Assembly: GCA_934271525.1 (NCBI GenBank)
Contig: CAKQRL010000001.1
Span: 124,001-188,000 of the forward strand
DNA: 64,000 nucleotides
Direction of reading: 5' to 3'
Source of the DNA: an uncultured Rhodocyclaceae bacterium
GTDB lineage: Bacteria > Pseudomonadota > Gammaproteobacteria > Burkholderiales > Rhodocyclaceae
Shown: positions 52,501-59,992 of the stretch, piece after piece
Layout: every line of letters begins with the position of its first letter
Numbering within the stretch: the first letter of the stretch is position 1
The notes under the pieces: model-generated
Database searches by the model: none
Told to the model about the DNA's origin: nothing
What the model saw: only the letters and a program-made list of their open reading frames with translations
Position numbers and translations under genes: made by a program

Positions 52501-52698
52501 AATGTGGACAAACGCAATACAGAAACCGGAAAGCGCAAAAAACTTCAAAAAAATAATCCGTTGACCGTGGAAAATGCTCAGGATGTGGATAATTTTGAAT
52601 ACACCACAATAAAAGCAAGTTCACTGCAAAAAGAAAATGGGCGCAAAGTGACCATTTCCCCCATCGGTCAATTGCGTGAATACAAACTCAAGGAGTGA
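49519..52698 (+). CDS. cas9: CRISPR-associated endonuclease Cas9 (type II-C)
   Basis: RNA-guided DNA endonuclease, 1059 aa, the compact type II-C size. RuvC-I D10 in FDLGSTSLGW; arginine-rich bridge helix about 53-80; RuvC-II E548 in IIIELARDL; HNH domain with H636 (QIEHILPFSRTLDD), N650 and N659; RuvC-III H775 and D778 in DHRHHAVDACVIG. All catalytic residues are present, so an active nuclease is predicted. In the C-terminal PAM-interacting part, residues 1015-1018 (LTVE) come from a repeat arm. ATG after GAAAGGA. The stop overlaps the cas1 ribosome-binding region. No csn2 or cas4 is present. Confidence 0.96.
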   Translation: MNKPLRFAFDLGSTSLGWAVLGLKQIEGKFLPDSIIKAGVRIFSDGRDPQSDKSLAVNRREKRAARRRRDRLLKRKNKMMRLLVDVGFFPKDLNARKALEKKNPYALRAKALDEALSKEEMARAIFHLNQRRGFKSNRKSDSKETQGALKTAIADLTEQIDLNAADGKARTLGEFLWRRMQKGQGVRARHFEEKQVENGKSKIKKYYDLYVDRAMVEAEFDAIWAKQMAFSPNVFTAEIGNKLKDCLLFQRKLRPVQVGRCSLEPEKERAPLALPLQQRFRILQEVNNLRILNKDLSQTPLSLEERNILLDALEKNAKRTFIQIKKLLQLPGDVAFNLESENRTELKGNASTALLSKKELFGAKWFEFSIEEQTTIVEKLLNEESEPELMAWLEAQYGFGIETCQKIARANLPEGYGNLSKEALEKIVPELEKAVITYDKAVLKAGYEHHSRLNEFGEVCGKTFDTGLTFTDNATGEVKHIYAYFELPYYGECLTRHVSFGSGVPSDSVEKRFGKIANPTVHIALNQVRLVVNALLKRYGHPKEIIIELARDLKQSKAQKAEAQKKQKANQERNNRLRKAVAKVFGCLEENVKRADIERLILWEELSKDPAQRRCPYSGKMISIEMALNNETQIEHILPFSRTLDDSLNNKTLSTRKANQAKARRTPFEAKGDFEAQGWHWEEILQRVKNMPHAKQWRFLEDAMQKYNAENDFAARALNDTRYLSRIAKEYLSFVCPQNTRAIPGAMTAKLRKEFGLNDVLGLNGEKNRNDHRHHAVDACVIGITDQGMLQRFAKASADAEKKSLQRLVENMPLPWSTYRDHVQRAVDNIFVSHKPDHNYEGQMLQESAHGLKNWGTPQACVKKAKGSADKNNISINSVVPICEPSQNARHGVDSDGNPLPYKAYVGGSNYCIEIVKNEKGKWQGEVISTFKAYQIVRQSGEKRLRDPNWSQSGKPLVMRLMINDCVRMGTDVVFRVVSIRTDGRITFAPIHEANVDKRNTETGKRKKLQKNNPLTVENAQDVDNFEYTTIKASSLQKENGRKVTISPIGQLREYKLKE
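52560..52571 (+). repeat. Single repeat arm inside cas9
   Basis: CTTCAAAAAAATAATCC then GTTGACCGTGGA and AAAT, matching the centre and right arm of the element. Read in frame as NNPLTVEN near the Cas9 C-terminus. Confidence 0.8.
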
Positions 52699-52703
52699 AA
52701 ACA

Positions 52704-53633
52704 ATGATCGGGCGCATTGTTGAAATTGCTGAAAATAATCGCCATTTGGCTGTTTTTTATGGTTTTATGGTGATAAAAGAATCCAAAACGCAAACGGAAA
52801 TCAAACGCATTGCATTGGACTCTATTGCGGCAGTTATTGGCAATGCGCACGGTCTTTCTTACAGCAATAATCTTTTGGTGGCGCTGGCCAAAGAAGGCAT
52901 TCCTTTTGTGCTTTGTGCGGCCAATCACAATGCGGTGGGAATGCTTTTGCCTTTGGATGGCAATTTTGAACAATCGCGCCGAATCGATGCGCAAATCAAA
53001 GCCAAATTGCCGGTGCATAAACGTTTATGGTCGCAAGTGGTGCGTGCCAAGTTAGAACAACAAGCTTTGCTTTTAGAACGTTTGGGCATTTCTTGTGAAG
53101 TTTTGTGGCGTTTGTCGCGCAGTGTTAAAAGTGGTGACCCGCAAAATTTGGAAGCACAAGGCGCACGTTATTATTGGCAACGTTTATTTGGCAAAAATTT
53201 TAGGCGAGATAGGTATTCGGGCGCTATCAATTCCCTTTTAAATTATGGCTATACCATTTTGCGTGCAATAGTGGCGCGGGCAGTGGTGGCAGCTGGTTTG
53301 CATCCTTCTATTGGTTTGCATCACGCCAATGCCAGCAATGCAATGCGTCTGGTGGATGATTTGATGGAACCTTTTCGCCCGATGGTGGATTTGGTCGTTT
53401 TTAAGCTGGCACAAAATGGCGTTTTGGAAGTTGCTGCGGATGCCAAACGTGCTCTGGCAAAGGTTGCTTATTATGATATGCAAACACAAAATGGCACAAC
53501 ACCGGTGATGGTTTGTGCGCAAAAATTAGCGGTTTCACTGGCACAAGTTTATTTGAGAGAACGGCGCGATTTGGAATTGCCATTGCCGCAATTGCCTGAT
53601 GAATTGTTTGAAATAAAGGACGAATTTTGCTAA
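52704..53633 (+). CDS. cas1: CRISPR-associated integrase Cas1
   Basis: Metal-dependent integrase of the spacer-acquisition complex, 309 aa. ATG 52704 is chosen for AAGGAG eight bases upstream. Conserved elements: the N-terminal beta domain (IALDSIAAVIGNAHGLSYSN), glutamate near NLEAQGARYYW, the histidine segment GLHPSIGLHH and the acidic LMEPFRPMVD. It starts six bases after the cas9 stop and ends in cas2. Confidence 0.95.
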   Translation: MIGRIVEIAENNRHLAVFYGFMVIKESKTQTEIKRIALDSIAAVIGNAHGLSYSNNLLVALAKEGIPFVLCAANHNAVGMLLPLDGNFEQSRRIDAQIKAKLPVHKRLWSQVVRAKLEQQALLLERLGISCEVLWRLSRSVKSGDPQNLEAQGARYYWQRLFGKNFRRDRYSGAINSLLNYGYTILRAIVARAVVAAGLHPSIGLHHANASNAMRLVDDLMEPFRPMVDLVVFKLAQNGVLEVAADAKRALAKVAYYDMQTQNGTTPVMVCAQKLAVSLAQVYLRERRDLELPLPQLPDELFEIKDEFC

Positions 53634-53953
53634 CGGGATACCGCATTATGTGGATTTTGGTGATGTTTGATTTGCCGGTTGTTCTTGCCGAAGAACGCAA
53701 GGCGGCGAATGATTTTCGTCATCTCTTATTAAATTTGGGTTTTGAGATGAGTCAATTCAGTGTGTATATGCGTTTTTGCACGAGTCCTGCGCAATTAGAA
53801 ACTTATTGCAAGCATATTGAAGAAAGTTTACCGCCGGGCGGCAATGTGAAGATTATACAAATTACGGACAAACAGTATGAGCGCATTATTAATTTTCGTG
53901 GCAAATCGCGCCAAGAGAAAAATAAAACGCCGGATTTGTTTGAATTGTTGTAG
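53627..53953 (+). CDS. cas2: CRISPR-associated protein Cas2
   Basis: Structural partner of Cas1, ferredoxin-like fold, with MWILVMFDLPV as the first strand and the aspartate of the family. TTG 53627 (MLTGYRIMWILVMFD) is preferred: AAAGGA lies upstream, it overlaps cas1 by seven bases, and other type II Cas2 proteins have a YR-x-M segment before the first strand. ATG 53648 is the alternative (101 aa). Last gene of the cas operon. Confidence 0.92.
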   Translation: MLTGYRIMWILVMFDLPVVLAEERKAANDFRHLLLNLGFEMSQFSVYMRFCTSPAQLETYCKHIEESLPPGGNVKIIQITDKQYERIINFRGKSRQEKNKTPDLFELL

Positions 53954-53975
53954 CGTCAAAACGATTTTTTTGGAA

Positions 53976-54017
53976 TAAAAAAGCAAATAACCCCTTGAAA
54001 ATCAAGGGGTTATTTGC
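53976..54017 (-). terminator. Terminator of the CRISPR array transcript
   Basis: Perfect 16-bp stem GCAAATAACCCCTTGA / TCAAGGGGTTATTTGC with a 3-base loop, six bases past the last repeat. On the minus strand TTTTTTATT follows the stem, so it ends crRNA transcription; on the plus strand the following tract is weaker. Confidence 0.85.
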
Positions 54018-54022
54018 TTGCT

Positions 54023-55708
54023 ATTATAGCAGATTGAGATATGTGCTCTGGCTGGAACAATCGCAAAAGTTGCATTTGCTACGGCTTCATTATAGCAGAT
54101 TGAGATATGTGCTCTGGCTGGAACCTTTTTGATATCAGTATAATGATAATTTTTATTATAGCAGATTGAGATATGTGCTCTGGCTGGAACTGTTACATCC
54201 TTGTTATTCAACAAGCCCGTATTATAGCAGATTGAGATATGTGCTCTGGCTGGAACAATTTTGCTATAATCAGTGCCCTGCTCAAATTATAGCAGATTGA
54301 GATATGTGCTCTGGCTGGAACCGCGTAAGGAACGCAGACATCGTAATTAAAATTATAGCAGATTGAGATATGTGCTCTGGCTGGAACCGTAATGCTTTGC
54401 CATTCGGAAATTTTCTTATTATAGCAGATTGAGATATGTGCTCTGGCTGGAACTCGTGGAAAAAAGACCGTCCATGCGTTGTGATTATAGCAGATTGAGA
54501 TATGTGCTCTGGCTGGAACTGATTCAATGTGCATTCACTCGCCGCTATTATTATAGCAGATTGAGATATGTGCTCTGGCTGGAACCAGCAACATTTCAGC
54601 ATATTCGCTTTTAAAAATTATAGCAGATTGAGATATGTGCTCTGGCTGGAACGGCGCGTGGAATGTAGCAAATATTGACCCAATTATAGCAGATTGAGAT
54701 ATGTGCTCTGGCTGGAACTTTGACCAAAACCACGTTATTAACCAACACATTATAGCAGATTGAGATATGTGCTCTGGCTGGAACTAGCTTTGAATTGCCA
54801 GCGCCTGAAGCTTTAATTATAGCAGATTGAGATATGTGCTCTGGCTGGAACCGATTTTCAAGCTTTATCTCCCATTGAATCATTATAGCAGATTGAGATA
54901 TGTGCTCTGGCTGGAACAATTCTTTGCACCCCACATACACCATCTGGATTATAGCAGATTGAGATATGTGCTCTGGCTGGAACCCGATTCAAATAGCCGT
55001 CAAGCTTGCTGGATTATAGCAGATTGAGATATGTGCTCTGGCTGGAACCGATTTGCTTCATATTCTGTCCGCGTCTTTATTATAGCAGATTGAGATATGT
55101 GCTCTGGCTGGAACTTTCTTTACAATCGCGTTCCGCCCACTCCAATTATAGCAGATTGAGATATGTGCTCTGGCTGGAACGTCCAGCTTTAACATGTGCT
55201 GATGAACCTTATTATAGCAGATTGAGATATGTGCTCTGGCTGGAACGGATGAGGACATGATTCGTTTAAAGCAACAATTATAGCAGATTGAGATATGTGC
55301 TCTGGCTGGAACAAATCGCCGATGCTCGCCGTCCGCTTGTGGATTATAGCAGATTGAGATATGTGCTCTGGCTGGAACGCTACATGGTCAGCCTGCCGTG
55401 ATTTTCTTATTATAGCAGATTGAGATATGTGCTCTGGCTGGAACTTATTGTGCATCGTTGGAAAGCCACGAATTTATTATAGCAGATTGAGATATGTGCT
55501 CTGGCTGGAACCAATAAATTAGTGCCAATATCGTTTTCGCAATTATAGCAGATTGAGATATGTGCTCTGGCTGGAACGCAATCCGTCCCAATATTTTCAT
55601 AAGTCGGATTATAGCAGATTGAGATATGTGCTCTGGCTGGAACAGGTGAAAAACGCGCGTTAAGCCATTATGATTATAGCAGATTGAGATATGTGCTCTG
55701 GCTGGAAC
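54023..55708 (-). CRISPR. Type II-C CRISPR array, 26 repeats and 25 spacers
   Basis: Twenty-six apparently identical 36-base repeats separate spacers of 29-31 bases (mostly 30). In crRNA sense (minus strand) the repeat starts GTTCCAGCCAGAGCACATAT and ends CTCAATCTGCTATAAT. Its end, TGCTATAAT, is an extended -10 box, so each repeat probably starts its own crRNA, as described for Neisseria type II-C systems. The orientation is supported by the tracrRNA anti-repeat and the terminator at 53976-54017. No degenerate terminal repeat marks the old end. Spacer targets could not be identified here. Confidence 0.97.
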
Positions 55709-55719
55709 CAGATTGAGAT
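55709..55719. repeat. Partial repeat fragment at the array edge
   Basis: CAGATTGAGAT directly after the outermost repeat repeats 11 bases of the repeat itself (no further match). It may be a remnant of a truncated repeat at the presumed leader side, or chance. Confidence 0.35.
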
Positions 55720-55742
55720 GGTTCGCATTCTGAGTTTTTTTA

Positions 55743-55793
55743 TCCACGGTCAACCTTTTTAAATTTTCAAAAAAAATTGACGTTCACCGTGGA
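55743..55793. repeat. 51-bp palindromic element, full copy
   Basis: TCCACGGTCAAC, centre with TTTTCAAAAAAAATTG, GTTCACCGTGGA. It lies between the CRISPR array and the rpmG terminator and marks the right edge of the CRISPR locus. Confidence 0.88.
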
Positions 55794-55805
55794 TTTTTTT
55801 AAACA

Positions 55806-55835
55806 AAAAAAAGCGAGCAGGGGTGCTCGCTTTTT
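55806..55835 (-). terminator. Terminator of rpmB-rpmG
   Basis: AAAGCGAGCA GGGG TGCTCGCTTT, flanked by As on one side and Ts on the other; on the minus strand it follows rpmG. Confidence 0.85.
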
Positions 55836-55861
55836 GGTTTAGATTTTTCTAAAAAGGGAAA

Positions 55862-56056
55862 CTATTTTAACTTCACTTCTTTGTATAGCACGTGTTTGCG
55901 TGCTTTTGGGTCAAATTTCATCAATTCCAACTTGCCCGGGGCGGTTTTTTTGTCGCCCTTGGGTTGCTTGTTTTTGGATTTGGACGTGGTATAAAAATGC
56001 CCCGTGCCGGCTGTGGATTCAAGTTTAATTTTATCCCGTCCGCCTTTGCTCGCCAT
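55862..56056 (-). CDS. rpmG: 50S ribosomal protein L33 (bL33), extended
   Basis: E-site region protein of the large subunit, cysteine-free form. At 64 aa it is longer than the usual 55 because of a lysine-rich insertion between HFYTTSKSKNK and KLELMKFDPKARKH. AAAGGAG precedes the ATG. Downstream of rpmB, as in most bacteria. Confidence 0.93.
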   Translation of the reverse strand: MASKGGRDKIKLESTAGTGHFYTTSKSKNKQPKGDKKTAPGKLELMKFDPKARKHVLYKEVKLK

Positions 56057-56068
56057 CGTCTTTCTCCT

Positions 56069-56302
56069 TTAAATTTCGCCTTTGGCGCGCAATTCTTCAA
56101 GCACCAAGTCGATACCTTTTTTATCAATCATCCGTAAACCCGCCGTGGAAACACGCAAACGCACAAAGCGGTTTTCGCTTTCCACCCAAAAACGGCGGTA
56201 ATGTAAATTCGGCAAAAAACGCCGTTTGGTTTTGTTGTGCGCGTGAGAAACATTGTTGCCCACCATCGGGGCTTTCCCAGTCACTTGGCAAACTCGCGCC
56301 AT
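56069..56302 (-). CDS. rpmB: 50S ribosomal protein L28 (bL28)
   Basis: 77 aa, MARVCQVTGKAPMVGNNVSH, with NKTKRRFLPNLHYRRFW. Standard length; GGAG upstream; rpmG follows after 12 bases. Confidence 0.96.
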   Translation of the reverse strand: MARVCQVTGKAPMVGNNVSHAHNKTKRRFLPNLHYRRFWVESENRFVRLRVSTAGLRMIDKKGIDLVLEELRAKGEI

Positions 56303-56368
56303 AATTTACTCCGTGGTTCTTTTCAAAAAGTGCGGATTTTAACGTAAAAAAATACTTTTGAGCAAGTG

Positions 56369-57145
56369 TTATTCTTCATTAACCAAAGGCGGTGGCAGAT
56401 TTTTTGAATCAAGTGAAGGCGGCGGCGGGTTTTCTACTTTTTCCGAATCCGAATCGCCGTTTTTGTTGGTTGGAGTTGGTGGGTTTTCTACTTTTTCCGA
56501 ATCCGAATCGCCGTTTTTGTTGGTTGGAGTTGGTGGGTTTTCTACTTTTTCCGAATCCGAATCGCCGTTTTTGTTGGTTGGAGTTGGTGGGTTTTCTATT
56601 TTTTCCGAATCAGCGTTTTTGGCAGGTGGTGGCGAATCTAGGCTGATAGGGTCTTTATTTTCTGGCATTGCAACCGCTTTGGGAAAACCCGCATTGGTCA
56701 AAATGGTGTTGAGCCGTTCTGGGTCAAAACCTTTTTGAATGGTGGAGCCAACAGTAACAGAGGGCACAATTTTTTCCCCGGTTTGTTTTAACAACCATTC
56801 TTCATCCAACTCGTCTTTGATACGTTTTTCGGTAAATGCCACGCCCCGCTCGGTTAAGAGTTTGCGAATTTCAGCACAGTTTGCGCCGCACGAATGCGAT
56901 GTGTAGAGAATCACGGGCGTGAATTTAAAATTTTTGGCTGGGCGTTTTTTGCGTTTCAGAGGGCGGCTTTGGTTTTCATCCCTTTGGCGCAAATCGTAAT
57001 AACGCGAATCTTTGGCGGTTCTAGGCGGCGGCGCATCGGTTACGTATTTTCTGCCTTTTTTATCCGTCCAACGATACACTTGCGCATCCACGCTTGCCAC
57101 GCTAATTGCCACAAGGCTTATTGCAAAAAGAATTTTTTTAAACAT
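56369..57145 (-). CDS. Secreted DUF4124 and glutaredoxin-like protein with a repeat tail
   Basis: 258 aa. Signal peptide (ISLVAISVASVDAQ), a DUF4124-like segment (VYRWTDKKGRKYVTDAPPP, residues about 22-45), then a glutaredoxin-like domain (VILYTSHSCGANCAEIRKLL, about 80-160) whose active-site pair is C-x-x-x-C (CGANC) rather than CPYC. The tail from about 170 is Pro/Asp/Ser-rich and contains three exact 18-residue repeats (NPPTPTNKNGDSDSEKVE) plus a partial one. GGAGAATC precedes the ATG. It overlaps the prlC stop by eight bases. A periplasmic thiol role is likely. Confidence 0.75.
   Translation of the reverse strand: MFKKILFAISLVAISVASVDAQVYRWTDKKGRKYVTDAPPPRTAKDSRYYDLRQRDENQSRPLKRKKRPAKNFKFTPVILYTSHSCGANCAEIRKLLTERGVAFTEKRIKDELDEEWLLKQTGEKIVPSVTVGSTIQKGFDPERLNTILTNAGFPKAVAMPENKDPISLDSPPPAKNADSEKIENPPTPTNKNGDSDSEKVENPPTPTNKNGDSDSEKVENPPTPTNKNGDSDSEKVENPPPPSLDSKNLPPPLVNEE
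56427..56615. repeat. 54-bp coding tandem repeat
   Basis: Three identical 54-bp units (56427-56480, 56481-56534, 56535-56588) and half a degenerate fourth. The unit is a multiple of three, so copy-number changes keep the frame. Confidence 0.9.
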
Positions 57146-59138
57146 TTTGATTCTCCAACATTCCGTTGTGCCGCAACAATGCGTCTATTTGTGGCGCGCG
57201 GCCGCGAAAACTTGTGAAAGATTGTAATGCCAAACGCGAGCCACCACGGCACAAAATTTCATTTAAAAAACGCGCGGCGGTTGTTGCATCAAACAAATCC
57301 CCCGATTCTTCAAATGCGGCAAAGGCATCTGCTGACAAAACTTCCGCCCATTTGTAGCTGAAATAACCCGCCGCATAACCGCCTGAAAAAATATGCGTAA
57401 AGGAATGCGCAAATCGGTTGAAATCCACGCTTGGCAAAACGCAGCATTCTGTGCGCACGTCTTTTAATAATTGCAAAATATCCGCATCCTTTTTTGGCAA
57501 AAAATCGGCGTGCGCTAATAAATCAAAAAGTGCAAATTCAATTTGCCGCACAAAAGCCAAACCGCTTTGAAAATTTTTGGCTTTTAACATTTTGTCAAAA
57601 AGCGTGCGCGGCAAGGGTTCTCCCGTTTTTTCATGTGCCGTTAGGTTTTTTAAGACTTCATAATCCCACGCGTAATTTTCCATAAATTGCGATGGCAATT
57701 CCACGGCATCCCATTCCACGCGGCGAATGCCTGATGCGGCAACTTCATCCACGGTGCTCAACAAATGGTTCAAGGCGTGGCCGGTTTCGTGAAAAAGCGT
57801 CAACACTTCATCGTGGCGCAGTGTTGCGTTTTTTTGAAAATTGCAAACAATCAATGCCGCAGGCAACACAATTTCACCGTTTGGCAAACGCTCGCGCGTT
57901 GCCAAATCGTTCATCCACGCGCCGCCGTGTTTTTCTGTTCGGGCAAATAAATCCAAATACAAAAAGCCAAGCGGTTTGCCCGCTTTTTTTAATTGATAAA
58001 AGAAAACATCCGCGTGCCACACGCGGCCTTCGGTTTGGATGAAGTCGACGTTGTAAAGATGTTTGACGGTTTCAAATAATCCGCTTAAAACGCGCGGCAA
58101 GGTGAAAAATGCGCGAACTTCTTCATCGGAAAAATCAAAAGTGGCTTCTTTTAATTTTTCAGAAGCAAAAGCCACATCCCACGGTGCAAAATCTTTGATG
58201 TTTAATGTTTTTTCAGCAAAATCTTTTAATTGCCGCGCGTCTTTTTCAGCAAAGGGTTTGGCGCGTTTTAACAAATCTTTTAAAAAATCGTGCGCCGTTT
58301 TAAAACTACCTGCCATTTTGGTGGCGGTGGAAAGGTCGGCAAAGTGTTGAAAATTAAGCAATTTTGCTTCTTCACGGCGTTTTGCCAAAATGTTGCGCAT
58401 TAGGGCGGAATTGTCCCATTCGGGCGTAAATTCAGAGGCGCGTTCAACATAAGCGGTGTAGAGTTTTTCACGCAATGTTCTATTTTGCGCAAACTGCATC
58501 ATCGGCAAATAGCAAGGCATTTGCAGGGTTAAGGCGTAGGTTGTTTCATTTTTAATGGCAGATTTTAAACTTTCAGGCACGCCTGCCATTTCACTTTCTG
58601 TTGCCATATAAGAAAAAGCGTTGGTTGCATCCAAAACGTTTTCAGAAAACTTGGCGGATAACATGGCGAGTTCTTCATCCAATGTTTTAAAACGTTTTTT
58701 ATCCGCTTCGTTTAAAAAAGCGCCGCCCAGTTGAAAATCACGCCATTCATCCAGTGCGATTTTTTGGTGAATTTCGTTTGAATCGCCCGAGTTTTTCAGC
58801 CTTTCCCATTGCGAAGCCAGTTTTTCATTTTGAGCAAGTGCGCTAAAAAAAGCGGAAATTTTGGGCAAAATTGCATTAAAAGCCGAGCGCCAGCCTGCGT
58901 TATCTTGCACGTGGTGCAAATGCGCAACAACGCCCCACGGGCGGTTTAAGCGCTCAATTGCCGCAAAATAAGGCACGGCAAAATCATTCCACGTGGCAGG
59001 TTTTTCCAAAAGCGTGTTTAAGGTTTGTTGCGTTTGGCGTAGCAACTCGTCTATGGCAGGCTCGGCAAATTCGGGGGAGATTTTGTCAAAATCGGGTAAG
59101 GCGTGCGCATCGCTTGCCAAGGTCAAAAAAGGATTCAT
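57138..59138 (-). CDS. prlC: Oligopeptidase A (M3 family metallopeptidase)
   Basis: Cytoplasmic zinc endopeptidase that degrades peptides, including cleaved signal peptides. 666 aa, close to the family's 680. Zinc motif HExxH in LTLFHETGHALNHLLS, with the downstream glutamate region (VEWDAVELPSQFMENY). The N-terminus MNPFLTLASDAHALPDFDKI matches the family. No clear Shine-Dalgarno precedes the ATG. Confidence 0.92.
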   Translation of the reverse strand: MNPFLTLASDAHALPDFDKISPEFAEPAIDELLRQTQQTLNTLLEKPATWNDFAVPYFAAIERLNRPWGVVAHLHHVQDNAGWRSAFNAILPKISAFFSALAQNEKLASQWERLKNSGDSNEIHQKIALDEWRDFQLGGAFLNEADKKRFKTLDEELAMLSAKFSENVLDATNAFSYMATESEMAGVPESLKSAIKNETTYALTLQMPCYLPMMQFAQNRTLREKLYTAYVERASEFTPEWDNSALMRNILAKRREEAKLLNFQHFADLSTATKMAGSFKTAHDFLKDLLKRAKPFAEKDARQLKDFAEKTLNIKDFAPWDVAFASEKLKEATFDFSDEEVRAFFTLPRVLSGLFETVKHLYNVDFIQTEGRVWHADVFFYQLKKAGKPLGFLYLDLFARTEKHGGAWMNDLATRERLPNGEIVLPAALIVCNFQKNATLRHDEVLTLFHETGHALNHLLSTVDEVAASGIRRVEWDAVELPSQFMENYAWDYEVLKNLTAHEKTGEPLPRTLFDKMLKAKNFQSGLAFVRQIEFALFDLLAHADFLPKKDADILQLLKDVRTECCVLPSVDFNRFAHSFTHIFSGGYAAGYFSYKWAEVLSADAFAAFEESGDLFDATTAARFLNEILCRGGSRLALQSFTSFRGRAPQIDALLRHNGMLENQNV

Positions 59139-59194
59139 TGTTGGATGGCATAAAAAAAATTAAAAACGTTATTTTGGGCGATTTTTTGCAATTT

Positions 59195-59245
59195 TCCACG
59201 GTCAACAAGTTATTTTTTTGAAAAAAATTGCAGGTTTACCGTGGA
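59195..59245. repeat. 51-bp palindromic element, full copy (left of pilin 4)
   Basis: TCCACGGTCAAC, AAGTTATTTTTTTGAAAAAA centre, GTTTACCGTGGA. It differs by one base from the copy at 59993-60043 on the other side of pilin gene 4. Confidence 0.9.
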
Positions 59246-59351
59246 TTTTAAAAAACAAAAACTGCCAAAAAATGTCAATAAAATAGAAAAAACTGACAAA
59301 ATTTGCCCCCCCCGAATTTAAAAAATATTTGTTTTTTCAAAGGGTTATGAA

Positions 59352-59367
59352 TGGCATATTTTATGCT
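59352..59367 (+). promoter_or_regulatory. Sigma-54 type promoter of pilin gene 4
   Basis: TGGCATATTTTATGCT: GG and GC separated by 10 bases, the -24/-12 spacing; about 42 bases before the start codon. Confidence 0.65.
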
Positions 59368-59408
59368 GAGCCGTGCGCACCTCAAATTTTTCTTTTAGGA
59401 GTAGACAA

Positions 59409-59921
59409 ATGAAAAAACTACAACAAGGTTTCACCTTAATTGAATTGATGGTGGTGATTGCCATCATCGGCGTTTTGGCAGCCATTGCCTTGCCGGCTTA
59501 CCAAGATTATGTGATTCGCTCACAAGTTACTGCCGCTTTAGCAGAAATCACGCCTGCCAAAACCAACTTTGAAGCGGCAAAAGCGGAAGGCAAAACGCCA
59601 ACTTTTTATGCCGACTTCACTACCAATAACTACATTTTTATGGGCATTGGTGATGGCTCGCAAAAAACCGATTCCGTCAAAACTTCTTATTGCACGGTAA
59701 CGGTCTGGGGGGCAACAGGTGGTAACCAAGGTTTGGCTGGCAGATATGGTCCTTTCAATTCTGGTGTGGAGTGCCATATTGGTCAAGGCAACAATGTGGT
59801 GAATGAAAAATTGTTGGGCGATAGAATTGCGATGCTCCGCCACAATAATTATGGTGTTTGGCAATGCTATGCGGAAGTTTCTGCCAAATATATGCCTTCC
59901 ACTTGCAGAAAATACCAATAA
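59409..59921 (+). CDS. Type IV pilin, copy 4
   Basis: 170-aa class III prepilin, leader MKKLQQG, helix FTLIELMVVIAIIGVLAAIA. The N-terminal part (to about residue 80) is nearly the same as pilins 1 and 2. The middle (TVWGATGGNQGLAGRYGPFN) differs, and the end returns to VWQCYAEVSAKYMPSTCRKYQ. It is therefore a mosaic variant of the same family. ATG after AGGAGTAG. It stands alone on the plus strand, bracketed by two near-identical palindromic elements. Confidence 0.93.
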   Translation: MKKLQQGFTLIELMVVIAIIGVLAAIALPAYQDYVIRSQVTAALAEITPAKTNFEAAKAEGKTPTFYADFTTNNYIFMGIGDGSQKTDSVKTSYCTVTVWGATGGNQGLAGRYGPFNSGVECHIGQGNNVVNEKLLGDRIAMLRHNNYGVWQCYAEVSAKYMPSTCRKYQ

Positions 59922-59944
59922 TTCTTGCGTTGTTGCAACATTTG

Positions 59945-59972
59945 AAAAAACCGCCTGCGGGCGGTTTTTTTG
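59945..59972 (+). terminator. Terminator of pilin gene 4
   Basis: AAAAAACCGCC TGC GGGCGGTTTTTTT hairpin, 25 bases after the stop codon. Confidence 0.85.
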
Positions 59973-59992
59973 CGTTTGTTTTTTTGTGATTT

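Noticed and set aside
54002..55753. Several open frames across the CRISPR array, with repeated peptides such as FQPEHISQSAII or VPARAHISICYN
   Set aside because: They are translations of the repeats; the repeat-spacer period and lack of ribosome-binding sites show no coding function.
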